Positions 10,307-22,255 of a stretch of 64,000 bases of DNA are shown here, one piece after another. The translations under genes and the position numbers were made by a program. Position 1 is the first letter of the stretch; each line of letters begins with the position of its first letter. Below the pieces are notes generated by a model that had not been told where the DNA came from, did no database searches, and was given only the letters and a program-made list of their open reading frames with translations. Source of the DNA: Guyanagaster necrorhizus (taxonomy: Eukaryota > Basidiomycota > Agaricomycetes > Agaricales > Physalacriaceae); contig NW_025064954.1 in NCBI RefSeq assembly GCF_019112545.1, positions 36,807 to 100,806 on the forward strand. The letters are read 5' to 3'.

Positions 10307-12013
10307 GAGGGTGACGAGGACGAGGAAGAAGAAACTGAAAGTAGTGAGCCACCCAGGGGGCCCCCATATGACTCGCAGGAGGAGACAGATGAAGAAGAAC
10401 TGAAAAAGCAGATACAGGAGGAAAGGACATGGGAATACCAAGGGTATTACCTGCAAGGGGTAAATTTCTTATGGCACAACGCTGCCTGGGTAGCATTGAA
10501 AATTGGACAATTATATGCACATTCCGAGACTGATAAATGAACAGAAATTCTGAGATGGGCAGCAACAGATTATGCTGTCCAACAGTACAGCCAACAGCAT
10601 CCTGAGTATCTGATAAGCCGACCCCCGGCCTATCAGACCACTCCAATCATTCAACCAATGCCAAGAACCCCACCTGTTATGCCATCAAAAGCCACATACC
10701 AAACCCCCTCAGTCTGAAGCACACTTTTAAACTCTGACCAATCTTCCCTACAAACAGCAGCATAGCTAGTCCGAACCCAAGCCCGGCCGAGGGCGGAATA
10801 CAACAACCCATAGACTGGTCATGGGAGCCAACTCTTAGAAGAGCAGCTGCCCCCTGATCAGGCAGAAACCAGTGGCACTGGAAAGGAACCCATACGAGAT
10901 GACCCTAAAGCTACCTGACTTGGGTTTACAGTCTGAGATGGGGTCATTGTCTGCATTGAAGAACTAAAAAGCAGTCCCATAGCAGACGACTGCTCTCTCC
11001 ATTCATTTCCTGGACCTCCAGCGGAATGGTGACAACCACCATTTGATGGCTAGTCCAACCCGATGGATGCACTCTCCAATAATGCCAACATCCTCCAGTG
11101 TCACCCAGACCTTCTCCGGAAGCTCCGACCATTTAAGGGGGCTTCTGATGACATCGACAGATTCCTGATAGATTGCAAACAGTACTTTGAGGTCTACGTT
11201 GGGTACCTGGAGATGGATATGAACAAGGTTGCCTTCACTGCTTCCTACCTAGAAGAAAAGGCTAAAACATGGTGGATCCTGATCTCGCCGAACTTCCGAT
11301 CAAGCACATGGGAACACTATTGATACCTGTCCTGGCTGGTCTTCAAGCAGATGCTTAACGACAAGTTCATCGACCTGGCAGTACAGAAAGTGTATAAACA
11401 AAAAATCAAGAAGTATAAAATAGGAGATAGGATGGCAACAGATTACTTCGACAAGTTGGAGAGACTCGCAAAGTTGGCCGGCATTCGGGACGACATAGCA
11501 AATGGCGGCCGGATGGTAGAAGCCCTCAAAAGAGGGGTCCCCTCTTCATACCTCATGATGATCTCTGCCATAGGCATCAAATTGTTGATGCCAGTGGGAT
11601 ATGATCAATGGAAGGAGAGGATCGTCGAGATGTATAAAGAACAGCAAAGGCAGAAAGCAGAATCATCCACTTTGCAGGACTACATGAAAAAGTTGACCCC
11701 ACCAACCCCGAATAAGTCAGAGACAACTGCCGGGAAACCATCAGGACCCTCAACGGTGCCGACCTATGGTAGTCAGAAGACTGAGACTGGCACCATGTTC
11801 ACCAGAGCCGGAAAGCCAATGGATATTGATCGGATGAAAAAAGAAGGGAAGTGTTTCAATTGTGGGCAGAAGGGTCATATGGCAAAAGATTGCCCAAAGA
11901 AGAAACAGACTCGTGAGGATATATGAGCCTAAATCGCTGAATTGCAGAAAGAAGAAGAAGAACTCGGAACAGAGACCAAAGTGGAGGAAGTAAAAGATAT
12001 GGCCAGTCAGTGA
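10301..12013 (+). pseudogene. gag of B (acidic leader, capsid, CCHC)
   Basis: The frame is +1 from ORF1. An acidic stretch is followed by LQGVNFLWHN and YAVQQYSQQHPE. The Gag domain comes at 11120-11620 (PFKGASDDIDRFLIDCKQYF, KAKTWWILISP, FKQMLNDKFIDLAVQ, DYFDKLERLAKLAG, GYDQWKERIVEMYKEQQRQK). The CCHC knuckle CFNCGQKGHMAKDC at 11852-11893 is intact. Stops include TGA at 10538-10540 and 11321-11323. It ends CAG TGA at 12011-12013, overlapping the -1 pol frame. Confidence 0.88.
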
Positions 12014-15000
12014 GCAATTCCACTGAACTGGCCAAACCAACAATAGGTGTGCCCCCTGTAGCCACTAGTCAGACTTATAAAGCCTCTGTAGCAACAAAAA
12101 TGTCACCATTAAATATGCATTCGAATATACCCTGGCTTGCTGCTGAACACACCAATGAATCACAAAAAGGAACTCAAATGCCTATGGGCTGAACAGGGGC
12201 AGTGAGCCCCATAACATGGCTCAGACCATTCAACACTAAATGGACATGGAGGGCTATCAAAGAAGCAGTTGATGACAATGCGGCAAAAGCCATGTTAAAA
12301 GGATGGATACACTGAACCAGGGCAGGGGAAATCACTGATGAGGTCATCACAGGGCTAAAAAATACCGAATGAAGCAGGGCCCTTGAATGGCTAGATGAGC
12401 TAAGGGGACTCCGCAAGTTCATCAGGCATGCTAAAACTCTCAGCAGGGACTTAATGACAAAGGCCCAGATCAAAACACTGACCAGCCGATCAGTACATTT
12501 GGTTTCTGCCTTGATCAACAGCAGATGTACTGGCAGCTCAATAAACAGAACCTTCGTTACCCAAAACAAACTCTCCACTCAATCCACTGCTGCCCCTATT
12601 CCTGTATACAATGCTGATGGGACAAAGAATCAGGCCGGTTCAATTACGGAGTTCATCAAACTCTGTCTAACCATCAGGGATCACTCCAAATGAATCGACC
12701 TGGCCATGACAGATCTCGGGACCAAGGAGCTATTCCTGGGACATGATTGGCTCATCCGACATAACCCACTCATTAACTGGAAAACCGGATGAGTTACCTT
12801 CGCCCAGTGTCGATGCTGAAAAATCCTGTTCGAACTTCTCGATGAAGATCCAGAGGACAAATGGGATGAGGAGATGGAAGATGGTGAAACCATCTTAGCT
12901 GTAGACCTCCAGAGGGAAATCCATATCTGAGCCATACATCATACCAATAATCTAGCAGCAAAGGCCCATAAAGAAAAGGAGGAAAAAACCTTCGAAGAGA
13001 TGGTGCTGAAATAGGCGCAAGACTATCATGACCTCTTTGAGAAAGAGAGTTTCAATGAATTTCCCACCCTGAAGCCATGGGACCATGCTATTGAGCTAGT
13101 CCCCAATGCCAATGCCAACCTGGACTGCAAAACCTATCCCCTCAGCAATCAGGAGCAACAGGAGCTCGATCGGTTTCTCGACGAAAACCTGTCCAGCAGA
13201 TGCATCCGACCCTCGAAGTTTCCAATGGTGTCACCATTCTTCTTCATCAAAAAGAAGGACAAGAAGCTCTGACCAGTCCAAGACTATCAAAAGCTAAATG
13301 AGATGACCATCAAAAATCGATATCCCTTGCCACTGATCTCAGAGTTGATGGATAAACTCCAAGAGGCCAAATACTACACTAAACTAGATGTCTGATGGGG
13401 CTACAACAATGTCCAGATCAAGGAAGGAGATGAGTGGAAAGCTGCTTTCAGAACTAATCGAGGACTGTTCAAGCCCACTATCATGTTCTTTGGGCTAACC
13501 AACTCACCTGCTACATTCCAATGGATGATGAACGACATATTCAAAGAACTCATCGCCACTGGAAATGTCACAATCTACTTGGATGACATCCTGATCATGT
13601 CTCAAACCAAAGAAGAACACCAAAGCTTGGTATGATAAGTACTCACGCTAATGAGGAAACATAAATTGTTCCTCAAGGCTGAAAAGTGCGAATTCGAAGT
13701 ATTAGAGACAGAATACCTCAGAGTGATCATTAGCGAAGGAAGTATCAGGATGGACCTGATCAAGGTAGCTGGGGTAGTCGAGTGGCTGGAACCGACTAAG
13801 AAAAAAGAGTTACAGTCATTTCTTGGATTCACCAATTTCTACTGAAGATTCATCCAGGACTACAGTAGAATTGTGTGACCTATAACGCAGCTCACTGGCA
13901 ATGCCCCATGGATGTGGGGGGGTCCCCAGCAGCTGGCGTTCACTGATCTAAAGTGATGATTGGCCAAAGACATTGTTCTCACCATACCATCCCAGGAAGG
14001 GAGATTCCAAGTAGAGGCTGATACCAGCGAAGGAGCAGTTGGGGCAGTATTATCTCAGGAGCAGGGCAGAAGGTGGCAACCTGTCGCATTTCTCTCCAAA
14101 GCCTTGACCATGACAGAGAGGAATTACAAGATTTACAACAAAGAGTTGTTGGCAATAATGCTCACTCTGGAAGAATGGTGGCACTACCTGATTGGGGCCA
14201 CCAAAACTTTCAAAATCTGGACAGACCACCAGAACCTTCGGTATTTCTGACAACCTCAAAAGCTAAACCAACAACAGGCCCGTTGGGTCACCGAACTTAC
14301 CCAGTACCAGTACACACTTCACTACAAGGCTGGGGTAGCTAACAAAAAAGCCGACCTGCTGTCCCAACATGCGGATCATGATCAAGGGGGAAATGATAAC
14401 GATAGGGTCACTATCCTATGATCCGAATACTTCTGGGCTATGATCATGCCAATGGAGGAAGAAATTCACAAGCGGATCAGAAGTGTGACCTGTGATAACC
14501 ATAAATGGGATCAAAAGATCGCTCCATCTCTGAATCATGAAAGAGGAATGACGAAGGAAGACAGGATGATCTGCTATGATGGGAGGATCTATATCCCCAG
14601 AGACCACAGTCTATGAGGAGAAATTATTGCCACATGCTATGACCATGCCACAGCAGGGCACCCAGGCATCGCAAAAACAAAGGAACTCGTACTATGAGAG
14701 TACTGGTGGCCCAAGATGGGGAATGATATCACAGCCTACGTCAAAGCCTGTGAGATATGTCAAAGGGGGAAAGCCTCGACACAACTACATGCCGCTCTCC
14801 TTCATCCAAATGAGGCCCCATCACACCTATAGACCCACATCTCCATCGATATGATCACCAGATTACCGGACTGCAATGGCTATGACACCATTCTTGTCAT
14901 AGTTGATCGGTTCTCAAAGGTGATTATCCCAATCGCATGTTCGACAGAACTGATATCAGAGGGGTAGGCAAAAATCCTGCACAATGAAGTATATGCTAAA

Positions 15001-15906
15001 TATGGGATGCCACAAGTAGTCATCTCAGACTGTGGACCACAATTCGTCTCGAAGTTTCTCGACAACTTGTATAAATTACTCAGCATTAAGTGAAATGCTT
15101 CTACCGCATATCACCCACAGACGGATGGACAGACAGAGCAGGCAAATCAGAAAATCAAAAAATATCTCCGACTCTTCATAAATTATCGACAGAACAACTG
15201 GGTCGAATGGCTGGCACTAGCAGCCTTTCAACACAATAATCATGTCCACTCAGCCACAGGATATACTCTATTTTTCGTCAATCACGGATGACATCTTAAT
15301 GTTGCCCACTCTATACACTGTCATATGTCAACTCCCACCTCTGCAGACTTTGCAAAAAACATAGAGAAAATCCATTCGGAAACCAAGGCTGCTCTTAACA
15401 AAGCCACAGCGGTAATGAAAAAACATTATGACAAACATTGTCAGCTGGCACATACATACTCCCCTAACAATAAAGTCTGGCTTGACACAATGAATCTACA
15501 CCTGCCACACCCAAAAAAGAAGCTCTCCAATAAATGTATGGGCCCCTTTCCCATCATTTCCAAGATTGGGGAGGGAGCATACAAGTTACGTCTTCCAGTC
15601 ACCTGGAAGATCCATGATGTGTTCAACAAAAGCCTCTTATCGCCTTATATTGCTCCTGCCTTTCCAAATCAGGAATGACCACTGCCATCCCCACCAGACT
15701 TAATTGATGACAAGGAACATTATGAAATCAAGCAAGTCTTGAATTATAAACTTCAAAAAATCAAGGCCCATGGTGGTGGCATAACAATGACAGTCGACTA
15801 CCTGGTCAGCTGGAAGGGATACAGACCAGAATCCAACCAGTGGGTAAATGAGAAACACATGACAGCCGATGAGGCTGTCCATGACTATGAATTATCTCTA
15901 AATTAA
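12010..15906 (+). pseudogene. pol of B (PR-RT-RNaseH-IN-chromodomain)
   Basis: The domain order is standard for a chromovirus. The protease active site reads Asn-Ser-Arg at 12517-12525 instead of Asp-Ser-Gly, so it is inactive. In [23 protein letters not shown] and YLDD (13576-13587) are intact. RNase H covers about 13960-14350. In integrase, the HHCC finger (CYDHATAGHPGIAKTKEL...CEICQRGK) and the catalytic region (SIDMITRLPD, VISDCGPQF, TDGQTEQANQ) keep the expected D, D and E positions. The chromodomain VDYLVSWKGYRPESNQWVNE is near 15795-15855, and the frame ends at TAA 15904-15906. About twenty in-frame stops, mainly TGA at family Arg or Trp positions. Confidence 0.92.
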
Positions 15907-15939
15907 GCCATTGGAACGATGGTCTTAAGGAGAGGGTAA

Positions 15940-16378
15940 TGTTACAATTTTCTCTCTCTCTCTTCGTTCTTATCCCTATTTATGCTTAGTCAGAAGGCAT
16001 GAGACTATGGAAGGATTAGTCAGCACAATTAAACCGCTCATCAAATCAACTCCAACAACAATGCTTGATGATGCATGACCATCCTTTTATGTATGATAAC
16101 GATGCTCAAGAACAACAGGCACCATAGACACAGAACGATACAATTAGTAGTCATATTATTAGCATGACCTGTACAGTATTTAAGGATGATAGCTCTCGCT
16201 GGTATACCCCAGCTTCAAGCTAAAGTTTATTCACACCACATTCATCCTCGAGCTCAGAATTGCTTGAATGCCTTGGTAGCACAACCCGTTGGTATCATGG
16301 AACTTGATCATTATACCCAAACATGAGGTAGCGATCATTTATCATGTGTTACTGATCACATGTGACTTGGGTCTAACA
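15940..16378 (+). repeat. Gypsy B 3' LTR
   Basis: 439 bp, TGTTACAATTTT...GGGTCTAACA, near-identical to 8414-8852. It is preceded by the purine-rich tract aaggagagggtaa (15927-15939), the likely PPT, and followed by TSD GACTC. Confidence 0.96.
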
Positions 16379-16383
16379 GACTC
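16379..16383. repeat. Target-site duplication of B, right (GACTC)
   Basis: Matches 8409-8413. Confidence 0.97.
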
Positions 16384-17233
16384 TTTGAACCAACTGTCAT
16401 GTTCTTTGGACTAACTAACTCTCCTGCCATCTTCCAGTAGATGATGAATGACATTTTCAAAAACCTGATTACCACAGGAAAGATGACTATTTACTTGAAT
16501 AATATATTAATCATATCCAAGGATAAGAGAGAATATTGATGACTGATGCAACTGATGCTTGAGTTGATGAGAAAACACAAACTATTCCTCAAGGCTGAGA
16601 AATGTGAGTTCAAAGTATTGGAGACTGAATATCTGAGAGTGATTATCAGTGAAGGGAGTATCTGAATGGATCCAGTCAAGGTAGCTGGGGTAACAGAATA
16701 GCCTGAGCCAATGAAGAAAAAGAAACTTCAATTATTCTTAGAGTTCACCAACTTCTATTGGAGGTTCATCTATAACTACAGCAAGGTGGTTAGACTAATG
16801 ATGCAGCTTACTAGCAATGCTTTATGGATGTGGGGACTCTCTCAAGTCACAGTATTCAATAACCTCAAGAAGAGACTTGTGGAAGATGTTATCTTAGCAA
16901 TTTCCATGCAGGAAGGAAGGTTTAGGGTGGAGGTGGACTTGAGTGAGGGAGTGATTGGTGCTATTCTCTCACAAGAACAAGAGAGAAGGTGGAGACCTGT
17001 AGCATTCCTCTCTAAGGCCTTATCAGTCATAAAAAGGAATTATAAGATCTATGACGAGGAGTTATTAGCCATCATGCTAGCTCTAGCAGAATAGCATCAC
17101 TATCTGATCAGAGCAACTCAAACATTTGAAGTATGGACAGACCATCAAAATCTTTGCTATTTCCATCTTCTCCAGAAACTGAACTGATGACAAGTCAGAT
17201 GAGTTATAAAACTCATCAAATATGATTATACAC
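16384..17233 (+). pseudogene. pol of A, part 2 (C-terminal RT and RNase H)
   Basis: A's RT continues after B with [19 protein letters not shown]. The catalytic YLDD has become YLNN (near 16492-16503), so the copy is dead. The thumb and connection segment (KKKKLQLFLEFTNFYWRF) and RNase H ([46 protein letters not shown]) follow. The reading stops at ...KYDYT where E1 begins. The next residues of this domain are found at 51716 and below on the minus strand. Confidence 0.9.
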
Positions 17234-18613
17234 TGATGTGCTTGATAACAGCTAAGTGACTAAGAGAAGTGAATGAAGAATGAACTCTCAAACACCAACA
17301 CCTAACCACTCAATACACAATCACCAAATACAGTTGAGGTTGGTTGTTTTGAGTACAATAGAAGCACTCTTGCAGTCTTAAGTAAAATCAAAGAAACAGT
17401 CAATAAAGACAGTTATTTAACTCTATCTTGCTTTCAAAGATGCAATACTCATGAGAGTAGTTTATAGCAATGTTTAAGTATAATTAGAACTTAGAATATT
17501 CCAAAACCCAATAAACTCCAAAACCCAAATACTAAGTCTATCAAGCACTTAGGCTTGACTAGCTGCACTCTTGGCTGTCTAGCAGTCCTCAAAACTGAAG
17601 AACTTGTATTTTGATGCTGAAACCCTTATAGTTTGGAACCCAAATTAATCTGAAACCCAAAATATAGTTATTATTCCAATCTAATCCTCTCTCTAAGTGA
17701 CAAAGCAACTTAAATAAATCACTAAGTCGAAGCAGAACTCAAAATCTGTTGTCTTGGGGACTAGCTACAGTGGGCTAGAAGGCCTGAACATGGGGGTGAG
17801 TCACTTGCTTACTATTTTCCCCCCATTCCCTTCTTTTATACACCAACAGCAGGTACAGAATCTATAAATAAAGTATTCAAAATAATATTTCTCCTGTTTA
17901 AAGCGGAATCACGCCATTATTCTGGAATGGCAGCACTCCTGGACTCCCCTAGGCTTGCTCAGACCAGCTGGCCACTGCACAGCTTTATTTTAAGCCTACA
18001 GTGCCTGTGGGTACCTAACTCCTTTCTGTCTACTCAAAGTTTTAATCCTCTGAGTTATTCTTAGTAGCTTGATCGATCAGGCCCGATCAGGCCCAGTCAA
18101 CCAGTCCTATCCACTCTATTCCTCTCAATTCTAAGTCCCTTAGGTCATCTGATACCTAGGAAATTTGGACTTAGGCATTTGAGTCAAAACTCACAGTGCT
18201 AGCCACAGATCATTGGGTCTCACTTCTTACTGCTTCTGGATGATGCTATCTCTACTCAATACTCCACAACTGGCTATGATATTATACCTCTAGCTGTCTT
18301 AGAATATACTTGTCTTAGTGGCATGTAGAATTGGCCCCATTTGAGATACCATTTCTAAGTCCAACTTGGACTTAGTATTTTCCAAGGTGTGGTGCTGAAC
18401 TTTTCTAAGTTCAAACCTGACTTAGGATTTTTATCCTTAGGCCATGTTATTTTACAAAGTCCCTTTTGGACTTAGTATTGGTGACTAGCATGACTATCAG
18501 CTCAGAGCCTCAGCCATAGTCCTCTACTGGCTAATGATTCTCAGTTACTAGCATATTCTAGTGTGTTATGCAGAATTTGCAAATTATAGGGCTGGACATG
18601 TAGCCTGCATATC
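17234..18613 (+). mobile_element. Element E1, non-coding 1380-bp insertion
   Basis: No ORF of note. It starts TGATGTGCTTG and ends GCCTGCATATC; the ends are imperfect inverted repeats. A near-identical copy of the same length lies in reverse orientation at 51722-53101. Base composition and CG content differ from the decayed host. It contains degenerate 50-bp tandem repeats with palindromic CTAAGTCC/GGACTTAG arms (18355-18504) and a doubled GATCAGGCCC (18075-18094). It could be a long solo LTR or a non-autonomous element; the class is unknown. After undoing the inversion each copy is flanked by roughly matching 5-bp direct repeats (TACAC/CACAC and CCCAG/ACTGG). Confidence 0.8.
18355..18504. 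repeat. Three 50-bp units with 21-bp palindromic boxes
   Basis: Units start at 18355, 18405 and 18455. Each begins with a 21-bp imperfect palindrome, CTAAGTCC-like left arm and GGACTTAG-like right arm, followed by tattt-like sequence. Exact 50-bp spacing. An isolated related pair lies at 18131-18174. The mirror copy in E2 starts near 51980 on the minus strand. Confidence 0.75.
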
Positions 18614-19858
18614 ACTGGCATTGCCAAAACCAAGGAGTTAGTACTGCAGAAATACTGGTGGCCTAAATTGGGCAATGAGATTGCTGCCTACATTAAGGCA
18701 TGCAAGGTCTGTCAGCAGGACAAATCATCAATCCAGACATGAGCAGCTCTACTTCATCTGAATGAGGTTCCATTCATACCATGGACTCACATTTCCATCA
18801 ACATGATCATCAGACTCTCAGACTGCAATAGCTATGATGTGATTCTCATCATAGTTGATCAATTCTCAAAAACTATCATTCTGATTGCCTGCTCAACAGA
18901 ATTAACTTTTGAGAGATGGGCAAAAATTTTATGTGATGAGGTCTATGCTAAGTATGGTATGCCTCAAGTGATGATCTCAGATAGGAGACCACAGTTCATC
19001 TCAAAATTCCTGGATGATCTCTATCACCTTTTTAACATCAAACAAAATGCGTTCACCACATATCATCCTCAAACCAATGGACAAACAGAACAGGCAAATC
19101 AAGAGGTAGAAAAGTATCTCTGCCTCTTCATTAACTACCAACAAGATGACTGGGTAAAATGGCTCACCCTCACTGTCTTCCAGCATAATAATCAAGTTCA
19201 CTCAGCTACAGAGAGGATACTATTTTTTATCAATCACAGCAGACACCCAAATGTCATGCAGACCAAACAACACTATACTATCACTCCTGCATCCACAGAC
19301 TTTGCCGCTATCATGGCCAATATCTATGCCAAAACAAAAATGGCACTCAAAAAAGCAGCCTCAGTGATGAAAGCCCTATATGACAAGCACCGATGGCCAT
19401 CACACATATATACTGTTGGCAACAAAGTATGGCTCAACATCTCCAACCTTCATCTCCCATACCCTAAATGCAAGTTGGCTAATAAACATGCTGGCCTATT
19501 CCCAATTGTATCTAAAACCAGGGTCAGTGCTTATAAACTCAAACTGCCAACAACTTGGAAGATCCACAATGTCTTTAATAAGACATTGCTGACTCCATAC
19601 ATTGCACCCACATTCTCCAATCAAGAATGACCTCCACCTCTGCCTCTGGACCTGATGGATGATGAAGAACACTACAAAGTCGATCAGGTATTAAACCACA
19701 AAGTATGAAAAATTAGAGCAAAAGAGAGCAGGACAATGACAACTGTCGACTACCTTATCAGCTGGAAGGAGTATAGACCAGAATCCAATCAGTGGATAAA
19801 TGAAAAATGGATGAACACTAACACAGTCATATATGACTACAAATTATCCCTTAATTAA
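18614..19858 (+). pseudogene. pol of X, 3' part (integrase and chromodomain)
   Basis: It contains the second half of the HHCC finger (CKVCQQDKSS) and the integrase core, open for 275 codons from 18803 to 19630. The motifs are NMIIRLSDCNSYDVI, VMISDRRPQF and TNGQTEQANQ. The first catalytic Asp is Asn; the second Asp and the Glu are kept. The integrase C-terminal module (NKVWLNISNLHLP, WKIHNVFNKTLLTPYIAP) leads to a chromodomain (VDYLISWKEYRPESNQWINE), ending at TAA 19856-19858. Integrase would insert the cDNA, and the chromodomain targets chromatin. Confidence 0.9.
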
Positions 19859-19891
19859 GCTATTGGAATGATAGTCTTAAGGAGAGGGTAA

Positions 19892-20354
19892 TGTTATGAT
19901 TTTTCCATTTTTCTTTCTTAATTAACCCCTATTTATGCTTAGTCAGAGTGCTAAACACAGATGCTTAGGACTGTGAGATAAAACTTAATCATCACAAATA
20001 AGCTGAGTCAGTCATTGTCTTTTGATATAACAGCATTGCCTGATGACACACAATTGCCTTTTTATGTACAGTAATGACACTCAAGGACAATGAGCACAAA
20101 GGACCCAACAATACACAATTGGTAATAGTATATTTAGCATAGGACTTATACAGTATTTAAGAGGCTAGCTCTTGCTGGTAAAACCTTAGCTTCGAGCTAA
20201 AGTTTATTCACACTATTCTACTCTCAAGCCGATTCTGCTTGGCCTTGTCTCACACTGATCCAGAAGCACATCAGTGAACTCAGATGACTACCCAAAGTGT
20301 GAGATAGCTTCTGTTTATCATGTGTTTCTGTTTATATGATGCTTGGGTCTAACA
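19892..20354 (+). repeat. Gypsy X 3' LTR
   Basis: 463 bp, TGTTATGATTTT...GGGTCTAACA, preceded by the PPT aaggagagggtaa. It is closest in sequence to the LTR of V. The following bases are ctcaa; the other TSD copy is outside the window. Confidence 0.9.
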
Positions 20355-22151
20355 CTCAAGCTAATGAGGAAGAACAAACTATTCCTCAAAGCCAAGAAGT
20401 GCAAGTTTGAGATGTTGGAGACAGAATATTTAAGAGTCATCATCAGCAAAAGAAGTATCCAAATAGACCTGATCAAGATGGCTAGAGTAACCAAATAGCT
20501 AGAGCCAATAAAGAAGAGGGAGCTGCAATTGTTCTTGGGTTTCACAAACTTCTATCACTGATTTATATGAGATTACAGCAAGGTCATACAACCAATGATC
20601 TAACTCACTGGGAATGTTCTATGGGCCTGGGAAATATCCCAACAATTGGTGTTTAATAAGCTCAAGAGATAGTTAGCAGAAGATGTGGTACTGGTAATTT
20701 TCAGTCAGAATGGAAAGTTCCAGGTTAAAGCAGACTCAAGTGAAGAGGCAGTCAGGGTGGTATTGTCACAAAAACAAGATGGGAGATGGAGACCAGTCAT
20801 ATTCCTCTCTAAAGTGCTTACAACAACAGAGTGGAACTATAAGATCTATGATAAGGAACTCCTGGCTATCATGCTAGTATTAGCAGAATAGTAACATTAC
20901 CTCATGGGAGCCACTCAAGTCTTTGAAGTATGAACTGATCATCAAAACCTTCAATACTTCTGACTTCCTCAAAAACTTAACCAATGGTAAGTCTGATGGG
21001 TGATGGAACTATCTGAATATCAATACACCCTCCATCATAAGGCTGGCTCAGCAAACAAGAAGGCTGACCTGCTCAGCTGCAGGACTGATCATGATTAAGA
21101 AGAGGAGGACAACAAGGGAGTGATGTTGCTTAAGCCTGAGCATTTCAGAGCAATAATAATGCTAACAGAAGAGGAGATACATGACAAGATTTAAAGTGCC
21201 ATGTGATAGTTCAACCTATGGGACCAAGAGATTGCAACATCCCTAAACCATGAATACAGCATTTCCTGAAGTAAAGACTATAGACCACAATTTGTTTCAA
21301 AATTTATAGATGACTTGTATAAACTGCTCAATATTTGCAGTAATGCTTCCACAGCCTATCATCCCCAAACAGATGGACAGACCAAATATGTAAATTAAGA
21401 AATTGAAAAATACTTATGCATGTTTATCAATTACTGACAGGATGACTGGACTGAATGGCTTGTACTCACAGCCTTTCAGTACAATAACCACATCTATTCA
21501 GCTACTAGCAAGATCTTCTTCATTAACTACAGGTGACATCTAAATATAGTCAAAACAACATGCACCTATACAACAACTCCCACTTCCACTGATTTTGTCA
21601 TGAACATGGTAAAGATTCACCTTGAAACAGAAACAGCCTTATATAAAGCTGCTGATGCCATGAAGATACAATATGATAAACATCGATGATCAGCACACTC
21701 ATATCAAATGAACAATAAAGTCTGGCTTAATACAATAAATCTACATTTCCCATGCTCTAAGCAAAAACTTGATGACAAACACACTGGCCCATTCACAATT
21801 ACTGCAAAGATAGGTGACTCAGCCTATAAACTCCAACTCTCTCTCCACTGGCAAATCCATAACACATTCAATGAAACTCTGCTAACACCATTTATCACAT
21901 CTGTCTTTTCAAACCAAGAACAACCACTACCACCACCATCTGACCTGATTGATGATGAGGAACATTATGAAGTCGATCAAATACTCTATCACAAAATATA
22001 ACAAGTATGTAAATATGATGGTGATATAACAATGATCATTGATTACTTAGTCAGCTGAAAAGGCTACTGCCTAGAATCTAATCAATAAATGAATGAATGG
22101 CATATGAATGTCAAAAATACAATACATAACTATGAACTATCACTAAATTGA
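20355..22151 (+). pseudogene. pol of Y (RT end, RNase H, deleted integrase, chromodomain)
   Basis: RT tail (KLMRKNKLFLKAKKC, RELQLFLGFTNFY) and RNase H ([47 protein letters not shown]) precede an integrase with a clean internal loss. SLNHEYSIS runs straight into YRPQFVSKF near 21270, removing the HHCC finger and the first catalytic Asp. The remaining core (TDGQTKYVN) and C-terminal module (NNKVWLNTINLHFP, 97 open codons from 21708) lead to a chromodomain (IDYLVS.KGYCLESNQ), ending at TGA 22149-22151. Confidence 0.88.
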
Positions 22152-22255
22152 CCAATATAATGGTCAATGTCTTCATGAATCTTATGAGAAGAAGAGCAGG
22201 TTATCTGCATCTAAGATCACTGGACTTATCCCTAAATTAAGCCATGGGGATGTTT

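Larger units (their letters stand above)
8414..16378 (+). mobile_element. Gypsy B, full-length chromovirus (7965 bp)
   Basis: Complete element with two 439-bp LTRs, a 5-bp TSD, ORF1, gag, and pol with protease, RT, RNase H, integrase and chromodomain. It is nested in A's RT. The two LTRs are very similar (differences seen are mostly transitions). CG is common in ORF1, gag and pol, and stops are few, mostly TGA. It is therefore a fairly recent arrival but no longer autonomous. Confidence 0.96.
3268..17233 (+). mobile_element. Gypsy A, left arm (5' LTR to RNase H)
   Basis: This is a Ty3/Gypsy chromovirus inserted into Copia-II. The left arm holds the 5' LTR, ORF1, gag, protease, RT and most of RNase H, interrupted in the RT by complete element B (8414-16378). 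It ends at E1. The rest (RNase H end, integrase, chromodomain, 3' LTR) lies inverted at 41098-51721. Very few CG dinucleotides and dozens of stops show it is old. Confidence 0.9.
18614..20354 (+). mobile_element. Gypsy X, 3' arm (integrase to 3' LTR)
   Basis: Begins inside the integrase zinc finger (GIAKTKEL) right after E1 and runs to a complete 3' LTR. The matching 5' arm, ending at GHP of the same motif, is on the minus strand at 53102-57323. X is inserted into gypsy Y's RT (Y resumes at 20355). Confidence 0.88.

Noticed and set aside
18301..18500. CRISPR-like array in E1 because of regularly spaced dyads
   Set aside because: Only three degenerate units, no constant repeat plus variable spacer structure, and eukaryotic context.
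17234..18613. E1 as part of gypsy A or as a classical DNA transposon
   Set aside because: It interrupts RNase H coding, is shared with gypsy X, and encodes no transposase. Terminal repeats are too short and imperfect for a typical TIR element.
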